A DNA stretch of 64,000 bases, taken from NCBI GenBank assembly GCA_964598995.1, contig CAZRDR010000021.1:1-64000 (forward strand), read 5' to 3'. Positions 17,321-26,622 of this stretch are shown here, one piece after another. This DNA comes from JACROF01 sp964598995 (lineage in GTDB: Bacteria > Patescibacteriota > Microgenomatia > Levybacterales > UBA12049). Position 1 is the first letter of the stretch; every line of letters begins with the position of its first letter. The notes beneath the pieces are model-generated. The model was not told the DNA's origin. It worked only from the letters and a program-made list of their open reading frames with translations, and did no database searches. The position numbers and the translations under genes were made by a program.

Positions 17321-18127
17321 ATGATCGATGTTCACTGTCATCTTAATTTTCATAGCTTTGAAAAAGACTATGATGAAGTAATCAAGAGTGCGCTTAGTAA
17401 AGGTGTTACGCGTATCATTAATACCGGTACCAAACATGACTCCAGTCAATGGGCCGTCGATCTAGCTAAAAAGTACGATGAGTTATACGCAATCGTCGGA
17501 GTTCACCCACATCACGCGGATAAAGTCGAGTTGGGAGAAAACTGGATTGAAGAATTAGAAAAAATCGCTCTTCAGGATAAAGTCGTAGGAATTGGCGAGA
17601 TAGGCCTAGATTATTTTAGCTATCAGTCAAATGGCGTTGTTGATCCTACATTACAAAAAGAAGTATTTGACGCACAGATAGAGCTAGCACATAAGCTTCA
17701 CCTACCTCTCCAAATTCATAACCGCTTAGCTGGCGAGGATGTAATCGCGATGCTGAAAGAGCGTAAGCATCTCCTTGAGGCAGTTCCAGGCATGTTCCAT
17801 TGTTTTGCAGGTTCTAAAGAGGTCCTCAAAGACGCTTTAGATATGGGCTTTTTTATTGGGTTTGATGGGAACAGTACCTATCCAGGTCTCGCTCCTAAAG
17901 AGACGGTAGAACTGCGAGAGCTAATGCAGCTTACCCCTCTTGAGCGTATTGTAACCGAGACAGATAGTCCTTATCTCACTCCTGTCCCGCATCGAGGAAA
18001 ACGTAATATGCCTGAGTATGTTATCTTAGTTGGCAAGTTCGTAAGCGAGATTAAAGGTGTCTCTTACGATCAAATTGTGGAACAAACGACCAAAAACGTC
18101 TATACTATCTTTACTCGGATGAAATAA
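17321..18127 (+). CDS. tatD: TatD family metal-dependent deoxyribonuclease
   Basis: 268 residues of the TIM-barrel amidohydrolase fold. HCH near residues 5-7, GEIGLDYF (about 91-98), the IHNR His (about 130), FHCFAGS (about 155-161) and TDSPYLTP (about 205-212) are the TatD metal and signature motifs. Family members are 3'-5' DNases/RNases involved in DNA repair or turnover. It is in an operon with metG, a frequent bacterial pairing. Confidence 0.93.
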   Translation: MIDVHCHLNFHSFEKDYDEVIKSALSKGVTRIINTGTKHDSSQWAVDLAKKYDELYAIVGVHPHHADKVELGENWIEELEKIALQDKVVGIGEIGLDYFSYQSNGVVDPTLQKEVFDAQIELAHKLHLPLQIHNRLAGEDVIAMLKERKHLLEAVPGMFHCFAGSKEVLKDALDMGFFIGFDGNSTYPGLAPKETVELRELMQLTPLERIVTETDSPYLTPVPHRGKRNMPEYVILVGKFVSEIKGVSYDQIVEQTTKNVYTIFTRMK

Positions 18128-18154
18128 AGCCGTATCGTGCTGCCTATACCCACT

Positions 18155-19648
18155 ATGACAGATCATTTTGATAGATTATTTACCCGCTACCCCATCAAGA
18201 CCAAGCGTTTTTTAGAACTCATGCCTGGACTTCTCTCCTGGACTGTCATCCTCTCACCTATCTGGGCCTCACTCTTAGCACCTACGCTCCTTGCCTACTT
18301 CATCCTCTTTTTTGATACCTATTGGTTCTACAAATCATACTCGCTCGTCATTAATGCCTATCGCGGTGCAAAACGCATCAAGCAAGCAGAAAGAGCTAAC
18401 TGGCTCGAGAAAGCTAAAAAGTATGACGACTATCGCAAGGTTCAGCATATTTTGATCATCCCAAGCTACAAAGAAAGTGTGGCAAAGATGCGAACGACCA
18501 TCGAGAACCTCTCACGCCAAACACTTCCCTTAGACCAACTTCATGTCGTCCTGGCTATGGAAGAACGCGAAACTGAAGCTCCAGAAAAAGTCAAAGAAAT
18601 TACTAATGAATTCAAAGGCAAATTCGGCAGCCTTTTTGCAACGTACCACGTTGATGCGCCTGGGGAGATTAAAGGAAAATCCTCTAACGAAGCCTTTGCC
18701 GGCAAAGCTGCCTACCAAAAACTTATTATTGAGGAAAAACTCGACATCGACTACGTCACGATCTCCAGCGTCGACGTTGATTCTATCTTTGATAAACAGT
18801 TCTTCGCCTACCTCACCTATGCATTCTTAAGTGATGAAAAGCGCTATAACAAATTCTGGCAGTCTGCCACAGTTTTTTATAACAATATTTGGCAAGTACC
18901 AGCCCCAATTCGTATCCTCTCATTCTTCGGCAGTCTTTGGAGGACTTCTATGCTGGTTCAGGGAGATCGTCTAATTACTCAATCCACCTACTCGCTCTCA
19001 CTTAAACTCTTGCGAGATATTGGCTTCTGGGATGTTGATGTCATTCCTGAGGACTACCGCGTCTTCTTCAAAGCTTTCTTTAAGATGAAAGGTCAGGTCT
19101 GGACTGAGCCGATTTTCCTTAAGACCTCCATGGATGCAGCTTTCTCGCACGGTTATGTCAATAGTCTGAAGAATAAATACCATCAAGAGCGCAGATGGTC
19201 ATGGGGAGTCTCAGATGACCCACTCTTCCTTAAATGGTGGTTCACCGTCCCAGGTGTTCCTTTTATGCGAAAAACGATTATGGTTTATCATGTCGTTCTC
19301 GATCATTTCCTCTGGCCGGTTAACTGGTTCGTCGTAACGATTGCAGCCAACGTCATGCCTTTTGTAAATCCTGTTTTCTCACGAACTGAACTTGGCTATA
19401 TCTTACCTCGTGTTGCAGGATCGATCTTAACCTCAACGATCTTAGCTATTTTTGCCCTGATGTTCATCGACTATAAGAATCGTCCTGAGAATACGACACT
19501 CTCTCTTCGCCGTAAGATATTCTTCCCTTTTGAATTTATTCTGATGCCTATCGTTGGATTTTTCCTTTCAGCGCTTCCTGCTTTGATATCTCATACGCAA
19601 CTTATGTTAGGTAAGCGTATGGAGTACAAAGTAACTGATAAAGCATGA
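18155..19648 (+). CDS. Membrane glycosyltransferase, family 2
   Basis: About 497 residues. One or two N-terminal membrane helices (about 25-65) precede a GT-A catalytic domain (about 90-330) with a SSVDVDS nucleotide-sugar/metal motif and an EDYRVFF acceptor motif. QERRWSWG resembles the QxxRW motif of processive GT2 enzymes. Several C-terminal helices follow (about 380-470). It would add or polymerise sugars on a lipid carrier at the membrane. I chose the ATG at 18155; an in-frame GTG at 18137 gives six more residues, and no Shine-Dalgarno sequence decides between them. It overlaps the next gene by 4 bases (ATGA). Confidence 0.85.
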   Translation: MTDHFDRLFTRYPIKTKRFLELMPGLLSWTVILSPIWASLLAPTLLAYFILFFDTYWFYKSYSLVINAYRGAKRIKQAERANWLEKAKKYDDYRKVQHILIIPSYKESVAKMRTTIENLSRQTLPLDQLHVVLAMEERETEAPEKVKEITNEFKGKFGSLFATYHVDAPGEIKGKSSNEAFAGKAAYQKLIIEEKLDIDYVTISSVDVDSIFDKQFFAYLTYAFLSDEKRYNKFWQSATVFYNNIWQVPAPIRILSFFGSLWRTSMLVQGDRLITQSTYSLSLKLLRDIGFWDVDVIPEDYRVFFKAFFKMKGQVWTEPIFLKTSMDAAFSHGYVNSLKNKYHQERRWSWGVSDDPLFLKWWFTVPGVPFMRKTIMVYHVVLDHFLWPVNWFVVTIAANVMPFVNPVFSRTELGYILPRVAGSILTSTILAIFALMFIDYKNRPENTTLSLRRKIFFPFEFILMPIVGFFLSALPALISHTQLMLGKRMEYKVTDKA

Positions 19649-21150
19649 AAGAACATATCAAACGACTTGAGAGGTCACATGAATTCTGGACTGTTATTGG
19701 TCTAGGTGTTGTCTTCTTTCTTCTCCGCCTTCCTTCTCTGTTCGAGCCATACTGGTATGGAGACGAAGGAATATACCAGACACTCGGACTTGCCATAACA
19801 AAAGGCCGCATACTCTACACAGGTATTTGGGATAACAAACCTCCATTGCTCTACTATACGTATGCCCTCGTTCACAGCAGTCAGTTCGCCATTCGCTCCC
19901 TTTCACTCCTCGTCGGACTAGGAGCAATCGCATTACTTTTTCTTTTAGCTAAAAAATTATTTAATGATCGGAAGAGTGCGCTTATTGCAACTGGCGTCTT
20001 TGTACTTTCTTTTGGCCTCCCGACATTCGAGGGTAATATCGCAAATGCTGAGAACTTCATGCTGCTCCCCATTATCGCTGCAGGGTATGTAATCTACAGT
20101 CTGGTAACAAAGAACAGAGACTTCACATCAACCACATCTTTGAAATTAGTTTCAGTAGCAGGTCTACTCCTAGGCTTTGCGTTCCTCTATAAAATAGTCG
20201 CTATCTTTGATTTTGCTGCTTTTTTTGTTTTTTTGATTATCAGCACTTATCGCGAGAGATTTACCCGTGAGCAGATATTCTCCTATCTAAACAACGTTTG
20301 GAAACTCTTTGGGGTATTCATCGTTGGCTTTATCTTTCCTTTCTTTCTGACTATTCTCTATTTCGCTCTAAACCACGCGTTAGGGGAGTATATTCGCGCA
20401 ACTTTCTTAAGTACCGTCGGCTATGTCGGATATAAAAATGCCTTTATCATCCCGCAAGGCTTACTCATCTCTAAAGTTATTATTCTTGCCATCTTTTGTC
20501 TGATACTCTTTATCAAAAGACAGAAGACCTCATCAACTACACTATTTATTAGTCTTTGGGTTGCCTTCTCATTGTTTAATAGTTTCTTCTCTCAGCGTCC
20601 CTACACCCATTACGTATTAGTGCTCGTTCCTGCTTTTTCATTACTCGTTGGCAAAACATTTTTGGAAAGAAAATCTCAGCTAGTTAAATATGCAGTTATT
20701 ACACTTATCGTCGGGTATCTGGGTATTCATTATTTCGATCACTGGAACATCAGCAAAACGATCCATTACTATACTAACTTTACGAGCTTTACGAGTGGAA
20801 ACAAATCAGTGAACGCGTATGACACCTTCTTTGATAGAAGAACTATCCGTGACTATGAAATTATTTCGTATCTCAACCAACATAAACAAAAAGATTCTAC
20901 ACTCTATGTCTGGGGTAATGATGCTCAGATTTATCCTCTGACTGGTACTATCCCTCCGGGAAGATTTACTGTCGCGTATCACGTTGCAGGCAATCATAAG
21001 TATGAAAAGGAAATAGGAGACATCCTGAAGAACAATCCTCCCCATTTTCTTGTGATCATGCGCGATGTGCCAGTTTATCCATTCCCGATGTATAATTACC
21101 GACAAGTACTAAGCGTACAGAATGCTGATATCTATGAACGGAACAATTAA
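19645..21150 (+). CDS. ArnT/PMT-type (GT39-like) membrane glycosyltransferase
   Basis: 501 residues with about ten to twelve membrane helices. The first periplasmic loop contains YWYGDEGIYQTLG (about 35-47), with the acidic pair typical of lipid-linked-sugar transferases of the GT39/ArnT clan, and then WDNKPPLLYY. The C-terminus (about 390-501) is a soluble domain. It would transfer a sugar from polyprenyl phosphate to a surface acceptor. It overlaps the GT2 gene upstream by 4 bases and the next ORF by 29 bases. Confidence 0.8.
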   Translation: MKEHIKRLERSHEFWTVIGLGVVFFLLRLPSLFEPYWYGDEGIYQTLGLAITKGRILYTGIWDNKPPLLYYTYALVHSSQFAIRSLSLLVGLGAIALLFLLAKKLFNDRKSALIATGVFVLSFGLPTFEGNIANAENFMLLPIIAAGYVIYSLVTKNRDFTSTTSLKLVSVAGLLLGFAFLYKIVAIFDFAAFFVFLIISTYRERFTREQIFSYLNNVWKLFGVFIVGFIFPFFLTILYFALNHALGEYIRATFLSTVGYVGYKNAFIIPQGLLISKVIILAIFCLILFIKRQKTSSTTLFISLWVAFSLFNSFFSQRPYTHYVLVLVPAFSLLVGKTFLERKSQLVKYAVITLIVGYLGIHYFDHWNISKTIHYYTNFTSFTSGNKSVNAYDTFFDRRTIRDYEIISYLNQHKQKDSTLYVWGNDAQIYPLTGTIPPGRFTVAYHVAGNHKYEKEIGDILKNNPPHFLVIMRDVPVYPFPMYNYRQVLSVQNADIYERNN

Positions 21151-21487
21151 ATTTCTCTCATCTGATCGAACAATCTGGCTCTGTATTATTTGCTCTCTGA
21201 TATTCATCTTACTTAGTCTTTTTTTTACGGGACTTTTTTATCATAACCTCCCTCCGCTCATTCCAATTTTCAATCAACTGCCATGGGGAACAGATCGCTT
21301 GATGAGTAAACTTGGACTCCTTATTCCTATCGCAGTTTGTCTTGGGATTCTTGTTATCAACGCATTTACGACTCGATATATCTATGAAAAAATGCCAATC
21401 ACAGCAAGGATGCTCAACATCACGACATTCCTTATCACTCTTCTTACCTTAATTTTTGTCTTTCGAACGATTCAATTGATTTTATAA
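21122..21487 (+). CDS. Small membrane protein, DUF1648-like
   Basis: 121 residues with three to four hydrophobic segments. The motif LPPLIPIFNQLPWG (about 41-54) resembles the LP..IP.H.. stretch of DUF1648 proteins. The start overlaps the previous gene by 29 bases; a second ATG at 21134 (giving MNGTIKF) is as likely. It ends one base before the MraY/WecA-like gene, so it belongs to the polysaccharide operon. Function unknown. Confidence 0.65.
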   Translation: MLISMNGTIKFLSSDRTIWLCIICSLIFILLSLFFTGLFYHNLPPLIPIFNQLPWGTDRLMSKLGLLIPIAVCLGILVINAFTTRYIYEKMPITARMLNITTFLITLLTLIFVFRTIQLIL

Positions 21488-21488
21488 T

Positions 21489-22559
21489 ATGATTTTTTCT
21501 ATCATGCTACCGCCGTTATTATTAGCTTTTGTGGTGACTGTTGTTGCTACGTATCTTTTATTACCACTCATCACAAAATTAGGTCTCGTTGATGATCCTA
21601 AAAAGCATATTCATCCAGCAATTCTTCATTCTAAAGTTATCCCTCGCGGTGGGGGTATCCCTCTTTTTATAGGCATTCTGCTGGCAAGTCTCATTTTTAT
21701 TCCTATTAATTCTGTAACAATTGCCATTTTTTTCGCGGCACTATTAGCGCTTGTGATTGGCATCATCGACGATAAATTTAACGCGATCTCAAAAGACGTC
21801 TCACCTTATCTCCGCTTTCTCGTTAATATTCTGTGCGCTGTTATCGTCGTCGGTTCAGGAGTGACAATCCCTTTTATTACTAATCCTTTAGGAGGGATCA
21901 TTAATCTAGGACATAATGTTTTACCATTCCTTCCGATTACTTTTGGCGATATTATCACTGGTATGTGGATTATCTGGGTGATGACGATGCTTAACTGGAG
22001 TAAAGGAGTGGATGGCCAGATGCCGGGAATAGTTGCTATCTCTGCACTCGTTATTGGTGTACTTAGTTTACGTTTTCCATTTCTAGATAGCACCAGTCTT
22101 ATCGACGCTAAACTCTCCTTTATCATTACGGGAGCTGCACTTGGCTTTTTACTCTTCAATTTTTATCCAGCCAAAATATTTCCTGGCTATGGGGCAACGA
22201 GTATGTATCTTCTTCTAGCGGTCGTGTCTATCCTCTCAAGTGCTAAATTAGCCACAGCAATTCTGGTGATGGGTGTACCAACAGTCGATGCTGTTTTTAC
22301 TATCCTAAGACGACTCCTTGAGGGAAGATCACCCTTCTGGGGAGATAAAAAACACCTTCATCACCTTCTCCTTAGGCTTGGCTATAGCCAACGGCAAATC
22401 GCGTTGTTTTATTGGGCAATCTCTGCTATAGTGGGCACAATTGCTCTTACCGTACACAGCGAAAGTAAACCTTTTGCTCTCCTTCTTTTATTTGCTCTAG
22501 CTGGAGGCGGACTACTTTTTTTACATTTATTAATGCGCAATGAAAAAGACAGTTCGTAA
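21489..22559 (+). CDS. MraY/WecA/TagO-family phospho-sugar transferase
   Basis: 356 residues with about ten membrane helices. Family motifs: GLVDDPKKH (about 34-42) followed by PRGGGIPLF (about 55-63), GIIDDKFN (about 93-100) and NWSKGVDGQ (about 168-176). The cytoplasmic histidine motif DKKHLHHLLLRLG (about 281-293) is characteristic of WecA/TagO-type enzymes that attach a sugar phosphate to undecaprenyl phosphate. In this operon it probably starts synthesis of a lipid-linked glycan. Its stop overlaps the next start by 20 bases. Confidence 0.9.
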   Translation: MIFSIMLPPLLLAFVVTVVATYLLLPLITKLGLVDDPKKHIHPAILHSKVIPRGGGIPLFIGILLASLIFIPINSVTIAIFFAALLALVIGIIDDKFNAISKDVSPYLRFLVNILCAVIVVGSGVTIPFITNPLGGIINLGHNVLPFLPITFGDIITGMWIIWVMTMLNWSKGVDGQMPGIVAISALVIGVLSLRFPFLDSTSLIDAKLSFIITGAALGFLLFNFYPAKIFPGYGATSMYLLLAVVSILSSAKLATAILVMGVPTVDAVFTILRRLLEGRSPFWGDKKHLHHLLLRLGYSQRQIALFYWAISAIVGTIALTVHSESKPFALLLLFALAGGGLLFLHLLMRNEKDSS

Positions 22560-23487
22560 TTATCTACGTCTACTCAGACCTCGCCAGTGGTCTAAAAATT
22601 TCGCGATCTTTGCTGCGATCACTTTCGGCGGGCAGCTCTTAGTTTGGAACAGCCTAGTTACAGTTGTATTTGGCTTTCTTATCTTTTGTTCACTTTCAAG
22701 TGCTATCTACGTTATCAATGATATTTTTGATATTAATAAAGACCGGCTGCATCCTTTTAAAAAATTCCGCCCAATTCCCAATGGTGATATCCCAATCCCG
22801 ACTGCAATCGTGATCGCAATCATCCTTGCATCAGTTGCTATCATCGGGAGTTCATTTATCTCCCCAGCTTTTTTCCTTTTGACGCTTTCCTATATGCTTC
22901 TCCAGATTCTTTATTCAGTTGTAATGAAAAATATCGCAGTCATTGATATTCTCGCACTTGCGGCAGGATATATCTTGCGAGTATACGCAGGCGAATTTTT
23001 AAGCGGTTATCATATCTCTGTCTGGCTTTTACTGACTACTATTTCGCTTTCTCTCTTCTTAGCTATTGGAAAAAGACGTCGAGAATTAACATTAGTATCA
23101 GAAGATAGTACTAAAAATATTGCACTTATCAGGAAAACACTCTCCCACTATTCAGAGAGACTTCTTGATGTTTATACCTCCATCTTTGCAACCTCAACGT
23201 TCATCTCTTATTCTCTTTTCACTTTTTTGGAGAACTCACATCGATATACTATTACTAATGATCTCCTCTTCCCAGATTTCTTACCAACATCACTCAATCA
23301 GAGAAAATGGTTAATGCTTACGATTATCCCAGTCGTCTATGGGCTGATGCGCTATATGCAGGATATTTATGAGAAACACGAAGGCGAAAGTCCAGAGAAA
23401 GTACTTTTTTCGGATAAACCACTGCTGGCTACCATCATGATCTGGGCGATCATGGTTTTCGTTATTATCTACATCGTCCAGGGGTGA
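22540..23487 (+). CDS. UbiA-family prenyltransferase, DPPR-synthase-like
   Basis: 315 residues with about eight membrane helices. The first Asp-rich motif NDIFDINKDRLHP followed by RPIPNG (about 63-87) fits the subgroup containing decaprenyl-phosphate phosphoribosyltransferase better than quinone-pathway UbiA. A second acidic region lies near the LDVY and QDIYEKHEGE stretches. The family moves phosphoribose to polyprenyl phosphate, the route to lipid-linked arabinose in mycobacteria. The gene ends the polysaccharide operon and its stop abuts that of the convergent PEGA-SH3 gene. Substrate assignment is inference. Confidence 0.8.
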   Translation: MKKTVRNYLRLLRPRQWSKNFAIFAAITFGGQLLVWNSLVTVVFGFLIFCSLSSAIYVINDIFDINKDRLHPFKKFRPIPNGDIPIPTAIVIAIILASVAIIGSSFISPAFFLLTLSYMLLQILYSVVMKNIAVIDILALAAGYILRVYAGEFLSGYHISVWLLLTTISLSLFLAIGKRRRELTLVSEDSTKNIALIRKTLSHYSERLLDVYTSIFATSTFISYSLFTFLENSHRYTITNDLLFPDFLPTSLNQRKWLMLTIIPVVYGLMRYMQDIYEKHEGESPEKVLFSDKPLLATIMIWAIMVFVIIYIVQG

Positions 23488-24339
23488 TTATTGTTTTTGG
23501 GCGTACTGACTGCTTATCCACCCGACTGTCCCATCAGTGAGTTTTATCTGATACCATCCATCAGCTTCCGTAACAAGGTCAAATGACTGACCTGGCAGGA
23601 CTTGGCCAACCGCTGCAGCTGCAACACTTGCACTAGCCCTTACTCGTAAGAAACCTGTTGGTGTCTGGAGAATCGTTACCTTACTCTTAACTGGAGTCGG
23701 CGTTGCTGAAGGAGAAGCTGATTTAGTCGGCGTAGGCGTCGTCTGAGCTCCACTCTCATCATCAACACCTAAATAAACTGAGGCAATAAGCTTATAACCA
23801 CTTGGTGTACGTATTCTCACTTTTTTATCAGCATAGCCTGCTTTTTTCAGCGTTAGCTCATGATCCGAATCAGTAATATTCTTAATTAGAAGCGGTGAGT
23901 AACCAGAGGAATTATTATCGAGTAACACCTCGACAGTATCAGGAATAGACGTAATCAAAAGTTGTCTATCATTACCATTTTTTAATGGCTCAAGCGTAAT
24001 AATACTGCCTTCACTCGCTGCTCCGGCACCGAATTTTCGATCAACGACTGTGAGAATTGACTTAGAGATACTGATCTTTTCCTGGAACTCACTATAGTTG
24101 CCGCTATTAGGGACAACGCGAATTGTATAATCACCTGTTCCGATCATGTCATTAGTGTTACATTTACACAGAGGTGTTTGGCCGAGATATTTCCCATTCA
24201 AATAGACTTTACTCTGCGGCGCAGCAGTTACTTGCAACGCACCTTTATCATTTCCCCGAAGGAGAATTGACTGCACCAGGAGAAAAACAATAGCTGCAAA
24301 GATGAAAGATGGAATGAGGATTAAAAGAGCTTTCTTCAT
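23488..24339 (-). CDS. Membrane-anchored PEGA and SH3-domain surface protein
   Basis: 283 residues: an N-terminal membrane anchor (about 5-25), two PEGA-type beta domains (about 33-75 with KVYLNGKYLGQTP, and about 127-180 with VEVLLDNNSSGYSP), a Ser/Thr/Pro linker, and a C-terminal SH3b domain (about 222-280 with LRVRASAS and DGTVGWISSQY). Such domains usually bind peptidoglycan or other envelope polymers outside the cell. The promoter at 24354-24382 gives a leader of only about 8 bases. The stop directly abuts that of the convergent UbiA-like gene. Confidence 0.8.
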   Translation of the reverse strand: MKKALLILIPSFIFAAIVFLLVQSILLRGNDKGALQVTAAPQSKVYLNGKYLGQTPLCKCNTNDMIGTGDYTIRVVPNSGNYSEFQEKISISKSILTVVDRKFGAGAASEGSIITLEPLKNGNDRQLLITSIPDTVEVLLDNNSSGYSPLLIKNITDSDHELTLKKAGYADKKVRIRTPSGYKLIASVYLGVDDESGAQTTPTPTKSASPSATPTPVKSKVTILQTPTGFLRVRASASVAAAAVGQVLPGQSFDLVTEADGWYQIKLTDGTVGWISSQYAQKQ

Positions 24340-24353
24340 GCAAGTGAGATGTT

Positions 24354-24382
24354 ACTATACCACAGAATGAAAGGCCCGACAA
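24354..24382 (-). promoter_or_regulatory. Promoter of the PEGA-SH3 gene
   Basis: -35 TTGTCG (24377-24382), a 17-bp spacer and -10 TATAGT (24354-24359); the start is predicted about 8 bases before the ATG at 24339. Confidence 0.55.
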
Positions 24383-24387
24383 ACTAA

Positions 24388-26574
24388 TTATGAGGCTGGT
24401 TGTACACCCAGGATCTCGACAGTTCCACCGCAGTATTTGGTGATAATCTCACAGGTCTCACGTAACACTTTTTCAACCTGAGCAGGTGTAATATCAAAAA
24501 CTCCATCGACGTTAATCAGCACATTTTTAGTTGTGAGACTAACAGCTGTCCGCAGACTATCACGATAATTAAGGTCAAGATTATACGGACCTTTTTGATC
24601 AAAATAAGCAAGCTCACCATCTTTACAGGTTGTTTTTTCGTCATCACCTAATAGAAGGATCGAATCAGTTGAGGTTGCGAGACAGAGCTCAGTCGGCAAA
24701 GCTATCTCATCCAAATCAAACGCTCCAACCGAGACATGATGCTTCATAACAACCAGGTTATATGCATCAACAAGAGTATTAACAGTGTACAAACCTTTTT
24801 TTAAGGCAACTCGTCTTAAAAGAGCCTCAGGACTTGGTCTGCGCGAATGCCAATCAATTCCCATATCCTTATAGAGTTTTCTATAACTCACAATTTCAGG
24901 GAATGATCCGATCTGTTCTGTAGTAAGAGTCTCAAACGAACTGAGTAATTCCTTTTTTGCTACTTCTAATTCCTTATCTTCTGTCTTAATAGTCACATTT
25001 TTAATAATCGCAACTCCAGTTGAGAGGGAAGGAAATTTTTCAGCAGCAGCTGAATTAATAGAAAAAATCTCAGGCTTATTAAGTACTGTCAGTTCTTTTT
25101 CTTCGTTACGTGCTCCTGTTTGAGGTTTGTTCTCGACTTTTAGCGTTGGGAAAAGAACAACTTCTTTAACTGCCCAGGTATTCGTCAAAAACATTGTTAA
25201 GCGGTCGATCCCGATACCAATGCCACCTGTTGGTGGCATACCGTATTCCATCGCCAGTAAGAAATCTTGATCAATCTGCTGGGCTTCCTCGCGGTCTTTG
25301 CGAGTTGCGTTGGTATCTTTGGTAAAGCGTTCGCGCTGGACTTGTGGATCAGTCAGCTCTGACCAGCCGTCAAAAATTTCTTTTCCGCCGACATATCCCT
25401 CAAATCGCTCAACCCAGCCTGGTTTGGAACGGTGAGGTTTGGAAAGTGGACTGATATCTTCTGGATAATCGATGATCCAGGTTGGTTCTTTGAGGGTTTT
25501 CGGGATAATATGATCAAAAATCATAAATATCAGCTGACCTTTAGTCTCTCCACCTAAGATTTCCATCTGAGGACAGTGCTCTTTCGCAAATGCCAAAAGT
25601 GATTCAACTGTCGCTGTCTCAACATCAAGCCCCAGTCGTTCCTTCAGGATCGTTGCCATCTCAATTCGAGGCCATTTATTACCGATATCTATTGTCTGGT
25701 CATCTACTTGTAATTTGGTATCACCGTAAATTTTAGTTGCCAAATGCTTGAGTAGTCCCTCAGCAACATCCATGACCCGGTTATAGTCAGCATATGCTTC
25801 ATACCACTCAATCATCGTAAATTCAGGGAAATGTGTCTGGTCAATACCTTCGTTACGAAAATCTTTACAGATTTCATAAACTCGTTCATAACCGCCGACT
25901 ATCAGGCGTTTGAGATAAAGCTCATCTGCGATACGTAAGAATACATCTTGATCAAGAGCATTAAGGTGGGTTTTAAAGGGTTTGGCATTCGCACCGCCAT
26001 AAAGCGGCTGAAGAGTTGGAGTCTCGACTTCCCAGAATCCAAGTCCATCGAGGTACTCTCTAACTCCTCGGACGACTTTAGTACGCACATTAAAGCGTTC
26101 ACGAACATCAGGGTTAAGTAGAAGATCCAAATAACGCTGTCGATAGCGAGTCTCAACGTCTTTGACGCCAAACCATGTACTCGGCAGAGTCCGCATCGCT
26201 TTAGTAAGAAGGGTATATTCAGTAGGTGCGACTGAGGTCTCACCAGCAATTGTCTTGACGACTTCACCTTTCACACCAATGATGTCACCAAGATCTAAGA
26301 GCTTAAGATTTTTAAAAGCCTCTGCCCCAAGGAGATCTTTTTTGAAGAAAAGCTGGATTTTACCTGTCTCATCCTGTAAATCGGCGAAAGCGATATTCCC
26401 ATGCTCTCGGAAAGACATGAGCTTGCCGGCTGTACTGACAGTCTCACCCATACTAGACAACGCGTCCTTGACCATGTGAGTCTTTGGATACGACGCAGCA
26501 TAAGGATTCCAGCCTAGGGCTTTAATTTTCTCTAGTTTTTCTTTACGAACTTTTATTAATTCTGAATCATCCAT
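24388..26574 (-). CDS. lysS: Lysyl-tRNA synthetase (class II) fused to a B3/B4 domain
   Basis: 728 residues, much longer than the usual about 500. Residues about 1-490 are a complete LysRS-II: an OB-fold anticodon domain (HGNIAFADLQDETG), motif 2 (FRNEGIDQTHFPEF) and motif 3 (GIGIGIDRLTMF). After a short linker, about 510-728 form a B3/B4 domain (SLSTGVAII, FPEIVSYRKLYK, RRPSPEALLRR, VDAYNLV). That fold is the editing module of PheRS beta and also occurs as a free-standing protein. A -10-like TATAAT and an AAGGAG Shine-Dalgarno sequence precede the ATG. The domain may edit mischarged tRNA or bind tRNA; this is inference. Confidence 0.95.
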   Translation of the reverse strand: MDDSELIKVRKEKLEKIKALGWNPYAASYPKTHMVKDALSSMGETVSTAGKLMSFREHGNIAFADLQDETGKIQLFFKKDLLGAEAFKNLKLLDLGDIIGVKGEVVKTIAGETSVAPTEYTLLTKAMRTLPSTWFGVKDVETRYRQRYLDLLLNPDVRERFNVRTKVVRGVREYLDGLGFWEVETPTLQPLYGGANAKPFKTHLNALDQDVFLRIADELYLKRLIVGGYERVYEICKDFRNEGIDQTHFPEFTMIEWYEAYADYNRVMDVAEGLLKHLATKIYGDTKLQVDDQTIDIGNKWPRIEMATILKERLGLDVETATVESLLAFAKEHCPQMEILGGETKGQLIFMIFDHIIPKTLKEPTWIIDYPEDISPLSKPHRSKPGWVERFEGYVGGKEIFDGWSELTDPQVQRERFTKDTNATRKDREEAQQIDQDFLLAMEYGMPPTGGIGIGIDRLTMFLTNTWAVKEVVLFPTLKVENKPQTGARNEEKELTVLNKPEIFSINSAAAEKFPSLSTGVAIIKNVTIKTEDKELEVAKKELLSSFETLTTEQIGSFPEIVSYRKLYKDMGIDWHSRRPSPEALLRRVALKKGLYTVNTLVDAYNLVVMKHHVSVGAFDLDEIALPTELCLATSTDSILLLGDDEKTTCKDGELAYFDQKGPYNLDLNYRDSLRTAVSLTTKNVLINVDGVFDITPAQVEKVLRETCEIITKYCGGTVEILGVQPAS

Positions 26575-26622
26575 ATCTTATTCTCCTTGCATTATAAATG
26601 TTTTACCGTCGCTTTAGAAGGT

